Shown: positions 36,901-50,720, counted from the first letter of the stretch. The stretch: 64,000 bases of DNA from Nomia melanderi (GCF_051020985.1 NW_027475139.1:1922001-1986000); one strand, 5' to 3'. The notes: a model not told the origin generated them from the sequence alone. Numbers and translations are program-made.

Positions 36901-38649
36901 CCGAGATATCACCAGATGTATGCTGGATTTTTACATGACCTTGGGCGACGGATTCCGAATATCTGTGATTTTCTCGGCGCCTGGTGGTCCGAGGTCGTTC
37001 CTGCTGCACAAATTCATTCGCCAGGACCTCCTGCAGACAATGCACTTTGGTTTATTGCGCTATGTCTAATAGCTCCCGAGATATCACCAGATATACATTG
37101 GATTTTTCCATGACCCTGGGTGTCCGGCCCCATGAGACGGTAGTTTTCTCGGCCCCTGGTGGTCCGAGGTCGTTCCCGCTGCACAGATTCACGCGCCAGG
37201 GCCTCCTACAGACAATGCACTTTGATTTATTGCGCTATCTGTAATAGCACCCGAAATATCACCAGATATATATTGGATTTTTCCCTGACCCTGACAGTCC
37301 GGCCCCATGAGACGGTGATTTTCTCGGCCCCTGGTGGTCCCAGGTAGATCCCGCTGCACAGATTCATGCGCCAGGGCCCCATGCAGATAATTCACTTTGA
37401 TTTATTGCGCTATCTCTAATAGCACCCGAGATATCACCAGATATATATCGGATTTTTCCCTGACCCTGACAGTCCGGCCCCATGAGACGCTGATTTTCTC
37501 GGCCCCTGGTGGTCCGAGGTCGTTCCCGCTGCACAGATTCATTCGCCAGTGCCTCCTACAGACAATGCACTTTGATTTATTGCGCTATCTCTAATAGCAC
37601 CCGAGATATAACCAGATATATATTGAATTTTCCCCTGACCCTGAGTGTCCGGCCCCATGAGACTGTGGTTTTCCCGGCCCCTGGTGGTCCGAGGTCGTTC
37701 CCGCTGCAGGGATTCATGCGGCAGGGCCTCCTACAGACAATGCACTTTGATTTATTGCGCTATCTGTAATATCACCCGAGATATCACCAGATATATGCTG
37801 GATTTTTACATGACCTTGGGTGACGTATTCCGAATATCTGTAATTTTCTCGGCCCCTGGTGGTCCGAGGTCGTTCCCGCTGCCCAGATTCATTCGCAAGG
37901 GCCTCCTACAGACAATGCACTTTGGTTTATTGCGCTATCTGTAATAGCACCCGAGATATCACCAGATATATGCTGGATTTTTACATGACCTTGGGTGACG
38001 GATTCCGAATATCTGTAATTTTCTCGGCCCCTGGTGGTCCGAGGTCGTTCCCGCTGCCCGGATTCATGCGCCAGGGCCTCCTACAGACAATGCACTTTGG
38101 TTTATTGCGCTATCTCTAATAGCACCCGAGATATCACCAGATATTTGCTGGATTTTTACATGACCTTGGGTGACGGATTCCGAATATCTGTAATTTTCTC
38201 GGCCACTGGTGGTCCGAGGTCGTTCCTGCGGCACAGATTCATTCGCAAGGGCCTCCTACAGACAATGCACTTTTGTTTATTGCGCTATCTGTAATAGCAC
38301 CCGAGATATCACCAGATATATATTGGATTTTTCCCTGACCCTGAGTGTCCGGCTCCATGAGACGGTGATTTTCTCGGCCCCTGGTGGTCCGACGTCGTTC
38401 CCGCTGCCCAGATTCATGCGCCAGGGCCTCCTACAGACAATGCACTTTGGTTTATTGCGCTATCTGTAATAGCACCCGAGATATCACCAGATATATGCTG
38501 GATTTTTACATGACCTTGCGTGACGGATTCCGAAGATCTGTAATTTTCTCGGCCCCTGGTGGTCCGACGTCGTTCCCGCTGCCCAGATTCATGCGCCAGG
38601 CCCTCCTACAGACAATGCACTTTGGTTTATTGCGCTATCTGTAATAGCA

Positions 38650-39349
38650 CCCGAGATATCACCAGATATATATTGGATTTTTACATGACCTTGGGTGACG
38701 GATTCCGAATATCTGTAATTTTCTCGGCCACTGGTGGTCCGAGGTCGTTCCTGCGGCACAGATTCATTCGCAAGGACCTCCTACAGACAATGCACTTTGA
38801 TTTAGTGCGCTATCTCTAATAGCACCCGAGATATCACCAGATATATATTGGATTTTCCCCTGACCGTGAGTGTCCGGCCCCGTGAGTCGGTGGTTTTCTC
38901 GGCCCCTGGTGGTCCCAGGTCCTTCCCGCTGCACAGATGCATGCGCCTGGGCCTCCTACAGACAATGCACTTTGGTTTATTGCGCTATCTGTAATAGCAC
39001 CCGAGATATCACCAGATATATATTGGATTTTTCCCTGGCCCTGAGTGTCCGGTCCCATGAGACGGTGGTTTTCTCGGCCCCTGGTGGTCCGAGGTCGTTC
39101 CCGTTGCACAGATTCATGCGCCAGGGCCTCCTGCAGATAATACACTTTGGTTTATTGCGCTATCTGTAATAGCACCCGAGATATCACCAGATATATATTG
39201 GATTTTTCACTGACCCTGAGTGTCCGGCCCCATGAGACGGTGGTTTTCTCGGCCCCTGGTGGTCCCAGGTCGTTCCCGCTGCACAGATTCATGCGCCGGG
39301 TCCTAATACAGACAATGCACTTTGGTTTATTGCGCTATCTGTAATAGCA
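38650..39349 (+). repeat. Four-monomer tandem duplication in large copy 2, first unit
   Basis: The unit is one B-like monomer (ATATATTGG with the TTTACATGACC cassette) and three A monomers, one with CCCCGTGAGTCGG and CAGGTCCTTCCC, and the last with CGCCGGGTCCTAATACAG. Its final 25 bp (TTTGGTTTATTGCG) differ from the second unit and match the sequence just before 38650, which locates the exchange point. Confidence 0.9.
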
Positions 39350-40049
39350 CCCGAGATATCACCAGATATATATTGGATTTTTACATGACCTTGGGTGACG
39401 GATTCCGAATATCTGTAATTTTCTCGGCCACTGGTGGTCCGAGGTCGTTCCTGCGGCACAGATTCATTCGCAAGGACCTCCTACAGACAATGCACTTTGA
39501 TTTAGTGCGCTATCTCTAATAGCACCCGAGATATCACCAGATATATATTGGATTTTCCCCTGACCGTGAGTGTCCGGCCCCGTGAGTCGGTGGTTTTCTC
39601 GGCCCCTGGTGGTCCCAGGTCCTTCCCGCTGCACAGATGCATGCGCCTGGGCCTCCTACAGACAATGCACTTTGGTTTATTGCGCTATCTGTAATAGCAC
39701 CCGAGATATCACCAGATATATATTGGATTTTTCCCTGGCCCTGAGTGTCCGGTCCCATGAGACGGTGGTTTTCTCGGCCCCTGGTGGTCCGAGGTCGTTC
39801 CCGTTGCACAGATTCATGCGCCAGGGCCTCCTGCAGATAATACACTTTGGTTTATTGCGCTATCTGTAATAGCACCCGAGATATCACCAGATATATATTG
39901 GATTTTTCACTGACCCTGAGTGTCCGGCCCCATGAGACGGTGGTTTTCTCGGCCCCTGGTGGTCCCAGGTCGTTCCCGCTGCACAGATTCATGCGCCGGG
40001 TCCTAATACAGACAATGCACTTTGATTTCTTGGGCTATCTGTAATAGCA
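39350..40049 (+). repeat. Four-monomer tandem duplication in large copy 2, second unit
   Basis: It is offset 700 bp from 38650-39349. Its end has TTTGATTTCTTGGGC, as at 23570-23590 in large copy 1, where only one unit exists (22901-23600). Confidence 0.9.
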
Positions 40050-40224
40050 CCCGAGATATCGCCAGATATATATTGGATTTTCCCCTGAGCCTGAGTGTCC
40101 GGCCCCGTTAGACGGTGATTTCCTCGGCCCCTGGTGGTCCGAGGTCGTTCCCGCTGCCCAGATTCATGCGCCAGGGCCTCCTACAGACAGTGCACTTTGG
40201 TTTATTGCGCTATCTGTAATAGCA

Positions 40225-40399
40225 ACCGAGATATCACCAGATATATGCTGGATTTTTACATGACCTAGGGTGTACGGCCCCATGTGTCGGTGGTTTTCTC
40301 GGCCCCTGGTGATCCGAGGTCGTTCCCGCTGCACATATTCATTCGCAAGGGCCTCCTGCAGACAATGCACTTTGGTTTATTGCGCTATCTCTAATAGCA
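40225..40399 (+). repeat. Hybrid B/A monomer, copy in large block 2
   Basis: This is the counterpart of 23776-23950, with the same GTGTACGGCCCC change after the switch from B to A sequence. Confidence 0.85.
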
Positions 40400-41973
40400 C
40401 CCGAGATATCACCAGATATATATTGGATTTTTCCCTGACCCTCAGTGTCCGGCCCCATGAGACGGTGGTTTTCTCGGCTCCTGGTGGTCGGAGGTCGTTC
40501 CCGCTGCACAGATTTATGCGCCAGGGACTCCTGCAGATAATTCACTTTCGTTTATTGCGCTATCTCTAATAGCACCCGAGATATCACCAGATATATATTG
40601 GATTTTCCCCTGACCCTGAGTGTCCGGCCCCATGAGACTGTGGTTTTCTCGGCCCCTGGTGGTCCAAGGTTGTTCCCGCTGGCCAGATTCATGCGCCTGG
40701 GCCTCCTACAGACAATGCTCTTTGATTTATTGCGCTATCTCTAATAGCACCCGAGGTATCACCAGATATATATTGGATTTTCCCCTGACCCTGAGTGTCC
40801 GGCCCCATGAGACTGTGGTTTTCTCGGCCCCTGGTGGTCCGAGGTCGTTCCCGCTGGCCAGATTCATGCGCCTGGGCCTCCTACAGACAATGCACTTTGA
40901 TTTATTGCGCTATCTCTAATAGCACCCGAGATATCACCAGATATATATTGGATTTTCCCCTGACCCTGAGTGTCCGGCCCCGTGAGTCGGTGGTTTTCTC
41001 GGCCCCTGGTGGTCCGAGGTCGCTCCCGCTGCCCGGATTCATGCGCCAGGGCCTCCTACAGACAATGCACTTTGGTTTATTGCGCTACCTCTAATAGCAC
41101 CGGAGATATCACCAGATATTTGCTGGATTTTTACATGACCTTGGGTGACGGATTCCGAATATCTGTAATTTTCTCGGCCACTGGTGGTCCGAGGTCGTTC
41201 CTGCGGCACAGATTCATTCGCAAGGGCCTCCTACAGACAATGCACTTTGGTTTATTGCGCTATCTGTAATAGCACCCGAGATATCACCAGATATATATTT
41301 GATTTTTCCGTGACCCTGAGTGTCCGACCCCATGAGGCGGTGGTTTTCTCGGCCCCTGGTGGTCCGAGGTCGTTCCCGCTGCACAGATTCATGCGCCAGG
41401 GCCTCCTACAGACAATTCACTTTGATTTGTTGCGCTATCTGTAATAGCACCCGAGATATCACCAGGTATATATTGGGTTCTTCCCTGACCCTGAGTGTCC
41501 GGCCCCATGAGACGGTGGTTTTCTCGGCCCCTGGTGGTCCGAGGTCGTTCCCGCTGCACAGATTCATGCGCCAGGGCCTCCTACAGACAATGCGATTGAT
41601 TTATTGCGCTATCTGTAATAGCACCCGAGATATCACCAGATATATATTGGATTTTCCCCTGACCCTGAGTGTCCGGCCCCATGAGACTGTGGTTTTCTCG
41701 GCCCCTGGTGGTCCGAGGTCGTTCCCGTTGCACAGATTCATGCGCCAGGGCCTCCTGCAGATAATTCACTTTGGTTTATTGCGCTATCTGTAATAGCACC
41801 CGAGATATCACCAGATATATGCTGGATTTTTACATGACCTTGGGTGACGGATTCCGAATATCAGTAATTTTCTCGACCCCTGGTGGTCCGAGGTCGTTCC
41901 TGCTGCACAGATTCATTCGCCGGTGCCTCCTACAGACAATGCACTTTGATTTATTGCGCTATCTCTAATAGCA

Positions 41974-42848
41974 CCCTAGATTTCACCACATATATATTGG
42001 GTTTTTCCCTGACCCTTACAGTCCGGCCCCATGAGACGGTGATTTTCTCGGCCCCTGGTGGTCCGAGGTCGTTCCCGCTGCACAGATTTATGCGCCAGGG
42101 CCTCCTGCAGATAATTCACTTTCGTTTATTGCGCTATCTCTAATAGCACCCGAGATATCACCAGATATATATTGGATTTTCCCCTGACCCTGAGTGTCCG
42201 GCCCCATGAGACGGTGGTTTTCTCGGCCCCTGGTGGTCCGAGGTCGTTCCCGCTGCACAGATTCATGCGCCAGGGCCTCCGACAGACAATGCACTTTGAT
42301 TTATTTCGCTATCTGTAATAGGAACCGAGATATCACCAGATATATATTGGATTTTCCCCAGACCCTGAGTGTCCGGCCGCATGAGACTGTAGTTTTCTCG
42401 GCCCGTGGTGGTCCGAGGTCGTTCCCGCTGCACGGATTCATGCGCCAGGGCCTCCTGCAGATAATTCACTTTGATTTATTTCCCTATCTGTAATAGGACC
42501 CGAGATATCACCAGATATATATTGGATTTTCCCCTGAACCTGAGTGTCCGGCCGCATGAGACTGTAGTTTTCTCGGCCCCTGGTGGTCCGAGGTCGTTCC
42601 CGCTGCACAGATTCATGCGCCAGGGCCACCTACAGACAATGCACTTTGATTTATTGCGCAATCTGTAATAGCTCCCGAGATATCAACACATATATACTGG
42701 ATTTTTCCCTGACCCAGAGTGTCCGGCCCCATGAGACGGTGGTTTTCTCGGCCCCTGGTGGTCCGAGGTCGTTCCCGCTGCACAGATTCATGCGCCAGGG
42801 CCTCCTGCAGATAATTCACTTTGGTTTATTGCGCTATCTGTAATAGCA
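41974..42848 (+). repeat. Segment P, five monomers
   Basis: It starts with the CCCTAGATTTCACCAC monomer and ends with the ATCAACACATATATACTGG monomer. It recurs at 44073-44947 with offset 2099 bp. Most of it also belongs to the end of the large duplication (25525-26178). Confidence 0.85.
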
Positions 42849-44072
42849 CCCGAGATATCACCAGATATATATAGGATTTTTCACTGACCCTGAGTGTCCG
42901 GCCCCATGAGACGGTGGTTTTCTCGGCCCCTGGTGGTCCGAGGTCGTTCCCGCTGCACGGATTCATACGCCAGGGGCTCCTACAAGTAATGCACTTCGAT
43001 TTATTGCGCTATCTGTAATAGCACCCGAGATATCACCAGATATATATAGGATTTTTCCCTGACCCTGACTGTCCGGCCCCATGAGACGGTGATTTTCTCG
43101 GCCCCTACGGGTCCGAGGTCGTTCCCGCTGCACAGATTCATGCGCCAGGGCCTCCTGCAGATAATTCACTTTGGTTTAATGCGCTATCTGTAATAGCACC
43201 CGAGATATCACCAGATATATATTGGATTTTCCCCTGACCCTGAGTGTCCGGACCCATGAGACGGTGGTTTTCTCGGCCCCTGGTGGTCCGAGGTCGTTCC
43301 CGCTGCTCAGATTCATTCGCCTGGGACTCCTACAGACAATGCACTTTGATTTATTGCGCTATCTCAAATAGCACCCGAGATATCACCAGATATATATTGG
43401 ATTTTTCCCTGACCCTGAGTGTCCGGCGGAATGAGACGGTGGTTTTCTTGGCCCCTGGTGGTCCGAGGTCGTTCCCGCTGCACAGATGCATGCGCCAGGG
43501 CCTCCTGCAGATAATTCACTTTGGTTTATTGCGCTATCTCTAATAGCACCCGAGATATCACCAGATATATATTGGATTTTCCCCTGACCCTGAGTGTCCG
43601 GCCCCATGAGACTGTGGTTTTCTCTGCCCCTGGTGGTCCGAGGTTGTTCCCGCTGTCCAGATTCATTCGCAAGGGCCTCCTACAGACAATGCACTTTGAT
43701 TTATTGCGCTATCTCAAATAGGACCCGAGATATCGCCAGATATATATTGGATTTTTCCCTGACCCTGAGTGTCCGGCGGAATGAGACGGTGGTTTTCTTG
43801 GCCCCTGGTGGTCCGAGGTCGTTCCCGCTGCACAGATGCATGCGCCAGGGCCTCCTGCAGATAATTCACTTTGGTTTATTGCGCTATCTCTAATAGCACC
43901 CGAGATATCACCAGATATATATTGGATTTACCCTGACCCTGAGTGTCCGGCCCCGTGAGTCGGTGGTTTTCTCGGCCCCTGGTGGTCCGAGGTCGTTCCC
44001 GCTGCCCGGATTCATGCGCCAGGGCCTCCTACAGACAATGCACTTTGGTTTATTGCGCTATCTCTAATAGCA
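42849..44072 (+). repeat. Segment Q, seven monomers
   Basis: It recurs at 45473-46696 with offset 2624 bp. Markers are CTACAAGTAATGCACTTCG, CCCCTACGGGTCC, GTTTAATGCGC, two GGCGGAATGAGACGG monomers and a 1-bp deletion (TTGGATTTACCC). Confidence 0.9.
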
Positions 44073-44947
44073 CCCTAGATTTCACCACATATATATTGGG
44101 TTTTTCCCTGACCCTTACAGTCCGGCCCCATGAGACGGTGATTTTCTCGGCCCCTGGTGGTCCGAGGTCGTTCCCGCTGCACAGATTTATGCGCCAGGGC
44201 CTCCTGCAGATAATTCACTTTCGTTTATTGCGCTATCTCTAATAGCACCCGAGATATCACCAGATATATATTGGATTTTCCCCTGACCCTGAGTGTCCGG
44301 CCCCATGAGACGGTGGTTTTCTCGGCCCCTGGTGGTCCGAGGTCGTTCCCGCTGCACAGATTCATGCGCCAGGGCCTCCGACAGACAATGCACTTTGATT
44401 TATTTCGCTATCTGTAATAGGAACCGAGATATCACCAGATATATATTGGATTTTCCCCAGACCCTGAGTGTCCGGCCGCATGAGACTGTAGTTTTCTCGG
44501 CCCGTGGTGGTCCGAGGTCGTTCCCGCTGCACGGATTCATGCGCCAGGGCCTCCTGCAGATAATTCACTTTGATTTATTTCCCTATCTGTAATAGGACCC
44601 GAGATATCACCAGATATATATTGGATTTTCCCCTGAACCTGAGTGTCCGGCCGCATGAGACTGTAGTTTTCTCGGCCCCTGGTGGTCCGAGGTCGTTCCC
44701 GCTGCACAGATTCATGCGCCAGGGCCACCTACAGACAATGCACTTTGATTTATTGTGCAATCTGTAATAGCTCCCGAGATATCAACACATATATACTGGA
44801 TTTTTCCCTGACCCAGAGTGTCCGGCCCCATGAGACGGTGGTTTTCTCGGCCCCTGGTGGTCCGAGGTCGTTCCCGCTGCACAGATTCATGCGCCAGGGC
44901 CTCCTACAGACAATGCACTTTGATTTATTGCGCTATCTGTAATAGCA
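44073..44947 (+). repeat. Segment P', copy of 41974-42848
   Basis: Almost identical to P, with one visible change TATTGTGCAATC near 44755 against TATTGCGCAATC. The end of its last monomer differs (TACAGACAATGC instead of TGCAGATAATTC). Confidence 0.85.
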
Positions 44948-45472
44948 CCCGAGATATCACCGCATATATATTGGATATTTCCCTCACCCTGAGTGTCCAG
45001 CCCCATCAGACGGTGGTTTTCTCGGCCCCTGATGGACCGAGGTCGTTCCCGCTGCACAGATTTATGCGCCAGGGCCTCCTGCAGATAGTTCACTTTGATT
45101 TATTTCGCTATCTGTAATAGGCCCCGAGATATCACCAGATATATATTGGATTTTCCCCAGACCCTGAGTGTCCGGCGCCATGTGACTGTAGTTTTCTCGG
45201 ACCCTGGTGGTCCGAGGTCGTTCCCGCTGCACAGATTCATGCGCCAGGGCCTCCTACAGACAATGCACTTTGATTTATTGCGCTATCTGTAATAGCACCC
45301 GAGATATCACCACATATATATTGGATTTTTCAATAACCCAGAGTGTCCGGCCCCATGAGACGGTGGTTTTCTCGGCCCCTGGTGGTCCGAGGTCGTTCCC
45401 GCTGCACAGATACATGCGCCAGGGCCTCCTACAGACAATGCACTTTGATTTATTGCGCTATCTGTAATAGCA
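44948..45472 (+). repeat. Segment R, three monomers not duplicated nearby
   Basis: These three type A monomers have private variants (GATATTTCCCTCACC, GTCCAGCCCCATCAGACGG, AATAGGCCCCGAG, TTTTCAATAACCCAGAG). They lie between P' and Q'. CCGCATATATATTGG and CCACATATATATTGG replace the usual CCAGATATATATTGG. Confidence 0.75.
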
Positions 45473-46696
45473 CCCGAGATATCACCAGATATATATAGGA
45501 TTTTTCACTGACCCTGAGTGTCCGGCCCCATGAGACGGTGGTTTTCTCGGCCCCTGGTGGTCCGAGGTCGTTCCCGCTGCACGGATTCATGCGCCAGGAG
45601 CTCCTACAAGTAATGCACTTCGATTTATTGCGCTATCTGTAATAGCACCCGAGATATCACCAGATATATATAGGATTTTTCCCTGACCCTGACTGTCCGG
45701 CCCCATGAGACGGTGATTTTCTCGGCCCCTACGGGTCCGAGGTCGTTCCCGCTGCACAGATTCATGCGCCAGGGCCTCCTGCAGATAATTCACTTTGGTT
45801 TAATGCGCTATCTGTAATAGCACCCGAGATATCACCAGATATATATTGGATTTTCCCCTGACCCTGAGTGTCCGGACCCATGAGACGGTGGTTTTCTCGG
45901 CCCCTGGTGGTCCGAGGTCGTTCCCGCTGCTCAGATTCATTCGCCTGGGACTCCTACAGACAATGCACTTTGATTTATTGCGCTATCTCAAATAGCACCC
46001 GAGATATCACCAGATATATATTGGATTTTTCCCTGACCCTGAGTGTCCGGCGGAATGAGACGGTGGTTTTCTTGGCCCCTGGTGGTCCGAGGTCGTTCCC
46101 GCTGCACAGATGCATGCGCCAGGGCCTCCTGCAGATAATTCACTTTGGTTTATTGCGCTATCTCTAATAGCACCCGAGATATCACCAGATATATATTGGA
46201 TTTTCCCCTGACCCTGAGTGTCCGGCCCCATGAGACTGTGGTTTTCTCTGCCCCTGGTGGTCCGAGGTTGTTCCCGCTGTCCAGATTCATTCGCAAGGGC
46301 CTCCTACAGACAATGCACTTTGATTTATTGCGCTATCTCAAATAGGACCCGAGATATCGCCAGATATATATTGGATTTTTCCCTGACCCTGAGTGTCCGG
46401 CGGAATGAGACGGTGGTTTTCTTGGCCCCTGGTGGTCCGAGGTCGTTCCCGCTGCACAGATGCATGCGCCAGGGCCTCCTGCAGATAATTCACTTTGGTT
46501 TATTGCGCTATCTCTAATAGCACCCGAGATATCACCAGATATATATTGGATTTACCCTGACCCTGAGTGTCCGGCCCCGTGAGTCGGTGGTTTTCTCGGC
46601 CCCTGGTGGTCCGAGGTCGTTCCCGCTGCCCGGATTCATGCGCCAGGGCCTCCTACAGACAATGCACTTTGGTTTATTGCGCTATCTCTAATAGCA
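45473..46696 (+). repeat. Segment Q', copy of 42849-44072
   Basis: The copy is nearly exact (CCAGGAGCTCC at 45596 against CCAGGGGCTCC). It is followed by a B monomer at 46697, whereas Q is followed by P'. Confidence 0.9.
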
Positions 46697-49600
46697 CCCG
46701 AGATATCACCAGATATTTGCTGGATTTTTACATGTCCTTGGGTGACCGATTCCGAATATCTGTAATTTTCTCGGCCACTGGTGGTCCGAGGTCGTTCCTG
46801 CGACACAGATTCATTCGCAAGGGCCTCCTACAGACAATGCACTTTGGTTTATTGCGCTATCTGTAATAGCACCCGAGATATCACCAGATATATATTGGAT
46901 TTTCCCCTGACCCTGAGTGTCCGGCGGAATGAGACGGTGGTTTTCTTGGCCCCTGGTGGTCCGAGGTCGTTCCCGCTGCACAGATTCATGCGGCAGGGCC
47001 TCCTACAGACAATGCACTTTGATTTGTTGGGCTATCAGTAATAGCACCCGAGATATCACCAGATATATATTGGATTTTCCCGTGACCCTGAGTGTCCGGC
47101 CCCATGAGACGGTGGTTTTCTCGGCCCCTGGTGGTCGGAGGTCGTTCCTGCCGGCCATATTCATTCGCCTGGGCCTCCTACAGACAAGGCACTTTGATTT
47201 ATTGCACTATCTGTAATAGCACCCGAGATATCACCAGATATATATTGGATTTTCCCCTGACCCTGAGTGTCCGGACGCATGAGACGGTGGTTTTCTCGGC
47301 CCCTGGTGGTCCGAGGTCGTTCCCGCTGGCGAGATTCATGCGCCTGGGCCTCCCACAGACAATGCACTTTGGTTTATTGCGCTATCTCTAATAGCACCCG
47401 AGATATCACCAGATATATATTGGATTTTCCCCTGACCCTGAGTGTCCGGCCCCGTGAGTCGGTGGTTTTCTCGGCCCCTGGTGGTCCGAGGTCGTTCCCG
47501 CTGCCCGGATTCATGCGCCAGGACCTCCTACAGACAATGCACTTTGGTTTATTGCGCAATCTCTAACAGCACCCGAGATATCACCAGATATTTGCTGGAT
47601 TTTTACATGACCTTGGGTGACGGGTTCCGAATATCTGTAATTTTCTCGGCCACTGGTGTTCCGAGGTCGTTCCTGCGGCACAGATTCATTCGCAAGGGCC
47701 TCCTACAGACAATGCACTTTGGTTTATTGCGCTATCTGTAATAGCACTCGAGATATAACCAGATATATATTGGATTTTCCCCTGACCCTGAGTGTCCGGC
47801 CCCATGATACTGTGGTTTTTTCGGCCCCTGGTGGTCCGAGGTCGTTCCCGCTGCACAGACTTATGCGCCAGGGCCTCCTGCAGACAATGCACTTTGATTT
47901 ATTGCGCTATCTGTAATAGCACCCGAGATGTCACCAGATATATATTGGATTTTTCCCTGACCCTGAGTGTCCGGCCCCATGAGACGGTGGTTTTCTCGGC
48001 CCCTGGTGGTCCAAGGTCGTTCCCGCTGCACAGATTCATGCGCCAGGGCCTCCCACAGACAATGCGATTGATTTATTGCGCTATCTGTAATAGCACCCGA
48101 GATATCACCAGATATATATTGGATTTTCCCCTGACCCTGAGTGTCCGGCCCCATGAGACTGTGGTTTTCTCGGCCCCTGGTGGTCCGAGGTCGTTCCCGT
48201 TGCACAGATTCATGCGCCAGGGCCTCCTGCAGATAATTCACTTTGGTTTATTGCGCTATCTGTAATAGCACCCGAGATATCACCAGATATATGCTGGATT
48301 ATTACATGACCTTGTGTGACGGATTCCGAATATCAGTAATTTTCTCGGCCCGTGGTGGTCCGAGGTCGTTCCTGCTGCACTGATTCATTCGCCAGTGCCT
48401 CCTACAGACAATGCACTTTGATTTATTGCGCTATCTGTAATAGCACCCGAGATATCACCACATATATATTGGATTTTTCAATGACCCAGAGTGTCCGGCC
48501 CCATGAGACGGTGGTTTTCTCGGCCCCTGGCGGTCCGAGGTCGATCCCGCTGCACAGATGCATGCGCCAGGGCCTCCTGCAGATAATTCCCTTTGTCTTA
48601 TTGCGCTATCTCTAATAGCACCCGAGATATCACCACATATATATTGGATTTTCCCCAGACCCTGAGTGTCCGGCCGCATGAGACTGTAGTTTTCTCGGCC
48701 CCTGGTGGTCCGAGGTCGTTCCCGCTGCAGAGATTCATGCGCCAGGGTCTCCTACAGACAATGCACTTTGATTTATTGCGCTATCTGTAATAGCACCCGA
48801 GATATCCCCAGATATATATTTGATATTTCCCCAGACCCTGAGTGTCCGGCCGCATGAGACTGTCGTTTTCTCGGCCCCTGGTGGTCCGAGGTTGTTCCCG
48901 CTGCACAGATTCATGCACCAGGGCCTCTTGCAGACAAATCACTTTGGTTTATTGCGCTATCACTAATAGCACCCGAGATATCACCAGATATATATTGGAT
49001 TTTCCCCTGACTCTGAGTGTCCGGCCCCATGTGACTGTGGTTTTTTCGGCTCCTGGTGGTCCGAGGTCGTTCCCGCTGCACAGATTCAGGCGCCAGGGCC
49101 TCCTGCAGATAACTCACTTGGTTTCTTGCGCTATCACTAATAGCATCCGAGATATCACCAGATATATATTGGATTTTCCCCGGACCCTGAGTGTCCGGCC
49201 CCATGAGACGGTGGTTTTCTCGGCCCCTGGTGTTCCGAGGTCGTTTCCGCTGCACAGATTCATGCGCCTGGGCCTCCTACAGACAATGCACTTTGATTTA
49301 TTTCGCTATCTGTAATAGGAACCGAGATAACACCAGATATATATTGGATTTTCCACAAACCCTGAGTGTCCGGCCGCATGAGAATGTAGTTTTCTCGGCC
49401 CCTGGTGGTCCGAGGTCGTTCCCGCTGCACGGATTCATGCGCCAGGGCCTCCTACAGACAATGCACTTTGATTTATTGCGCTATCTGTAATAGCACCCGA
49501 GATATCACCAGATATATATTGGATTTTCCCCTGACCCTGAGTGTCCGGACCCATGAGACGGTGGTTTTCTCGGCCCCTGGTGGTCCGAGGTCGTTCCCGC

Positions 49601-50720
49601 TGCACAGATTCATTCCCCTGGGCCTCCTACAGACAATGCACTTTGATTTATTGCGCTATCTGTAATAGCACCCGAGATATTACCAGATATATATTGGATT
49701 TTTCCCTGACCCTGAGTGTCCGGCTCCATGAGACGGTGATTTTCTCGGTCCCTGGTGGTCCGAGGTCGTTCCCGCTGCCCAGATTCATGCGCCAGGGCCT
49801 CCTACAGACAATGCACTTTGGGTTATTAGGCTATCTGTAATAGCACCCGAGATATCACCAGATATATGCTGGATTTTTACATGACCTTGGGTGACGGATT
49901 CCGAATATCTGTAATTTTCTCGGCCCCTGGGGGTCCGAGGTCGTTCCCGTTGCACAGATTCATTCGCCTGGGCCTCCTACAGACAATGCACTTTGGTTTA
50001 TTCCGCTGTCTGTAATAGCACCCGAGATATCACCAGATATATATTAGATTTTCCCCTGACCCTGAGTGTCCGGCCCCATGTGACTGTAGTTTTCTCGGCC
50101 CCTGGTGGTCCGAGGTCGTTCCCGCTGCACAGATTCATTCCCCTGATCCTCCTACAGACAATGCACTTTGACTTATTGCGCTATCTGTAATAGCAGCCGA
50201 GATATCACCAGATATATATTGGATTTTTCCCTGACCCTGAGTGTCCGGCTCCATGAGACGGTGATTTTCTCGGTCCCTGGTGGTCCGAGGTCGTTCCCGC
50301 TGCCCAGATTCATGCGCCAGGGCCTCCTACAGACAATGCACTTTGGGTTATTAGGCTATCTGTGATAGCACCCGAGATATCACCAGATATATGCTGGATT
50401 TTTACATGACCTTGGGTGACGGATTCCGAACATCTGTAATTTTCTCGGCCCCTGGTGGTCCGAGGTCGTTCCCGCTGCACAGATTCATTCGCCTGGGCCT
50501 CCTACAGACAATGCACTTTGGTTTATTGCGCTATCTGTAATAGCACCCGAGATATCACCAGATATATATTGGATTTTCCCCTGACCCTGAGTGTCCGGCC
50601 CCATGAGACGGTGGTTTTCTCGGCCCCTGGTGGTGCGAGGTCGTTCCAGCTGCACAGATTCATGCGCCAGGGCCTCCTGCAGATAATTCACTTTGGTTTA
50701 TTGCGCTATCTGTAATAGCA
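46697..50720 (+). repeat. Mixed type A and B monomers
   Basis: About 23 monomers lie here, with type B at 46697, 47572, 48271, 49846 and 50371. Small indels include CAATGCGATTG near 48065, TTTGATATTTCC near 48830 and CTCACTTGGTTTC near 49114. The segment 49846-50195 recurs at 53692-54041 and 56315-56664. I see no long duplicated block apart from that and no other kind of sequence. Confidence 0.75.

Larger units (their letters stand above)
29521..42627 (+). repeat. Large duplicated block, copy 2 (about 13.1 kb)
   Basis: This is the partner of 12722-26178. It keeps two monomers (33576-33925) missing from copy 1. It has one ABBB unit where copy 1 has two. It lacks the four monomers equivalent to 22201-22900, and it has its own 4-monomer duplication at 38650-40049. 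The net difference is 350 bp, which agrees with the end coordinates. Confidence 0.9.

Noticed and set aside
12722..42627. A perfectly regular higher-order repeat through the whole window
   Set aside because: Offsets between copies change (16799, 17149, 16449, 15749 bp and others), and local units of 2, 3, 4, 8 and 12 monomers coexist. The pattern is nested duplication, not one fixed unit.
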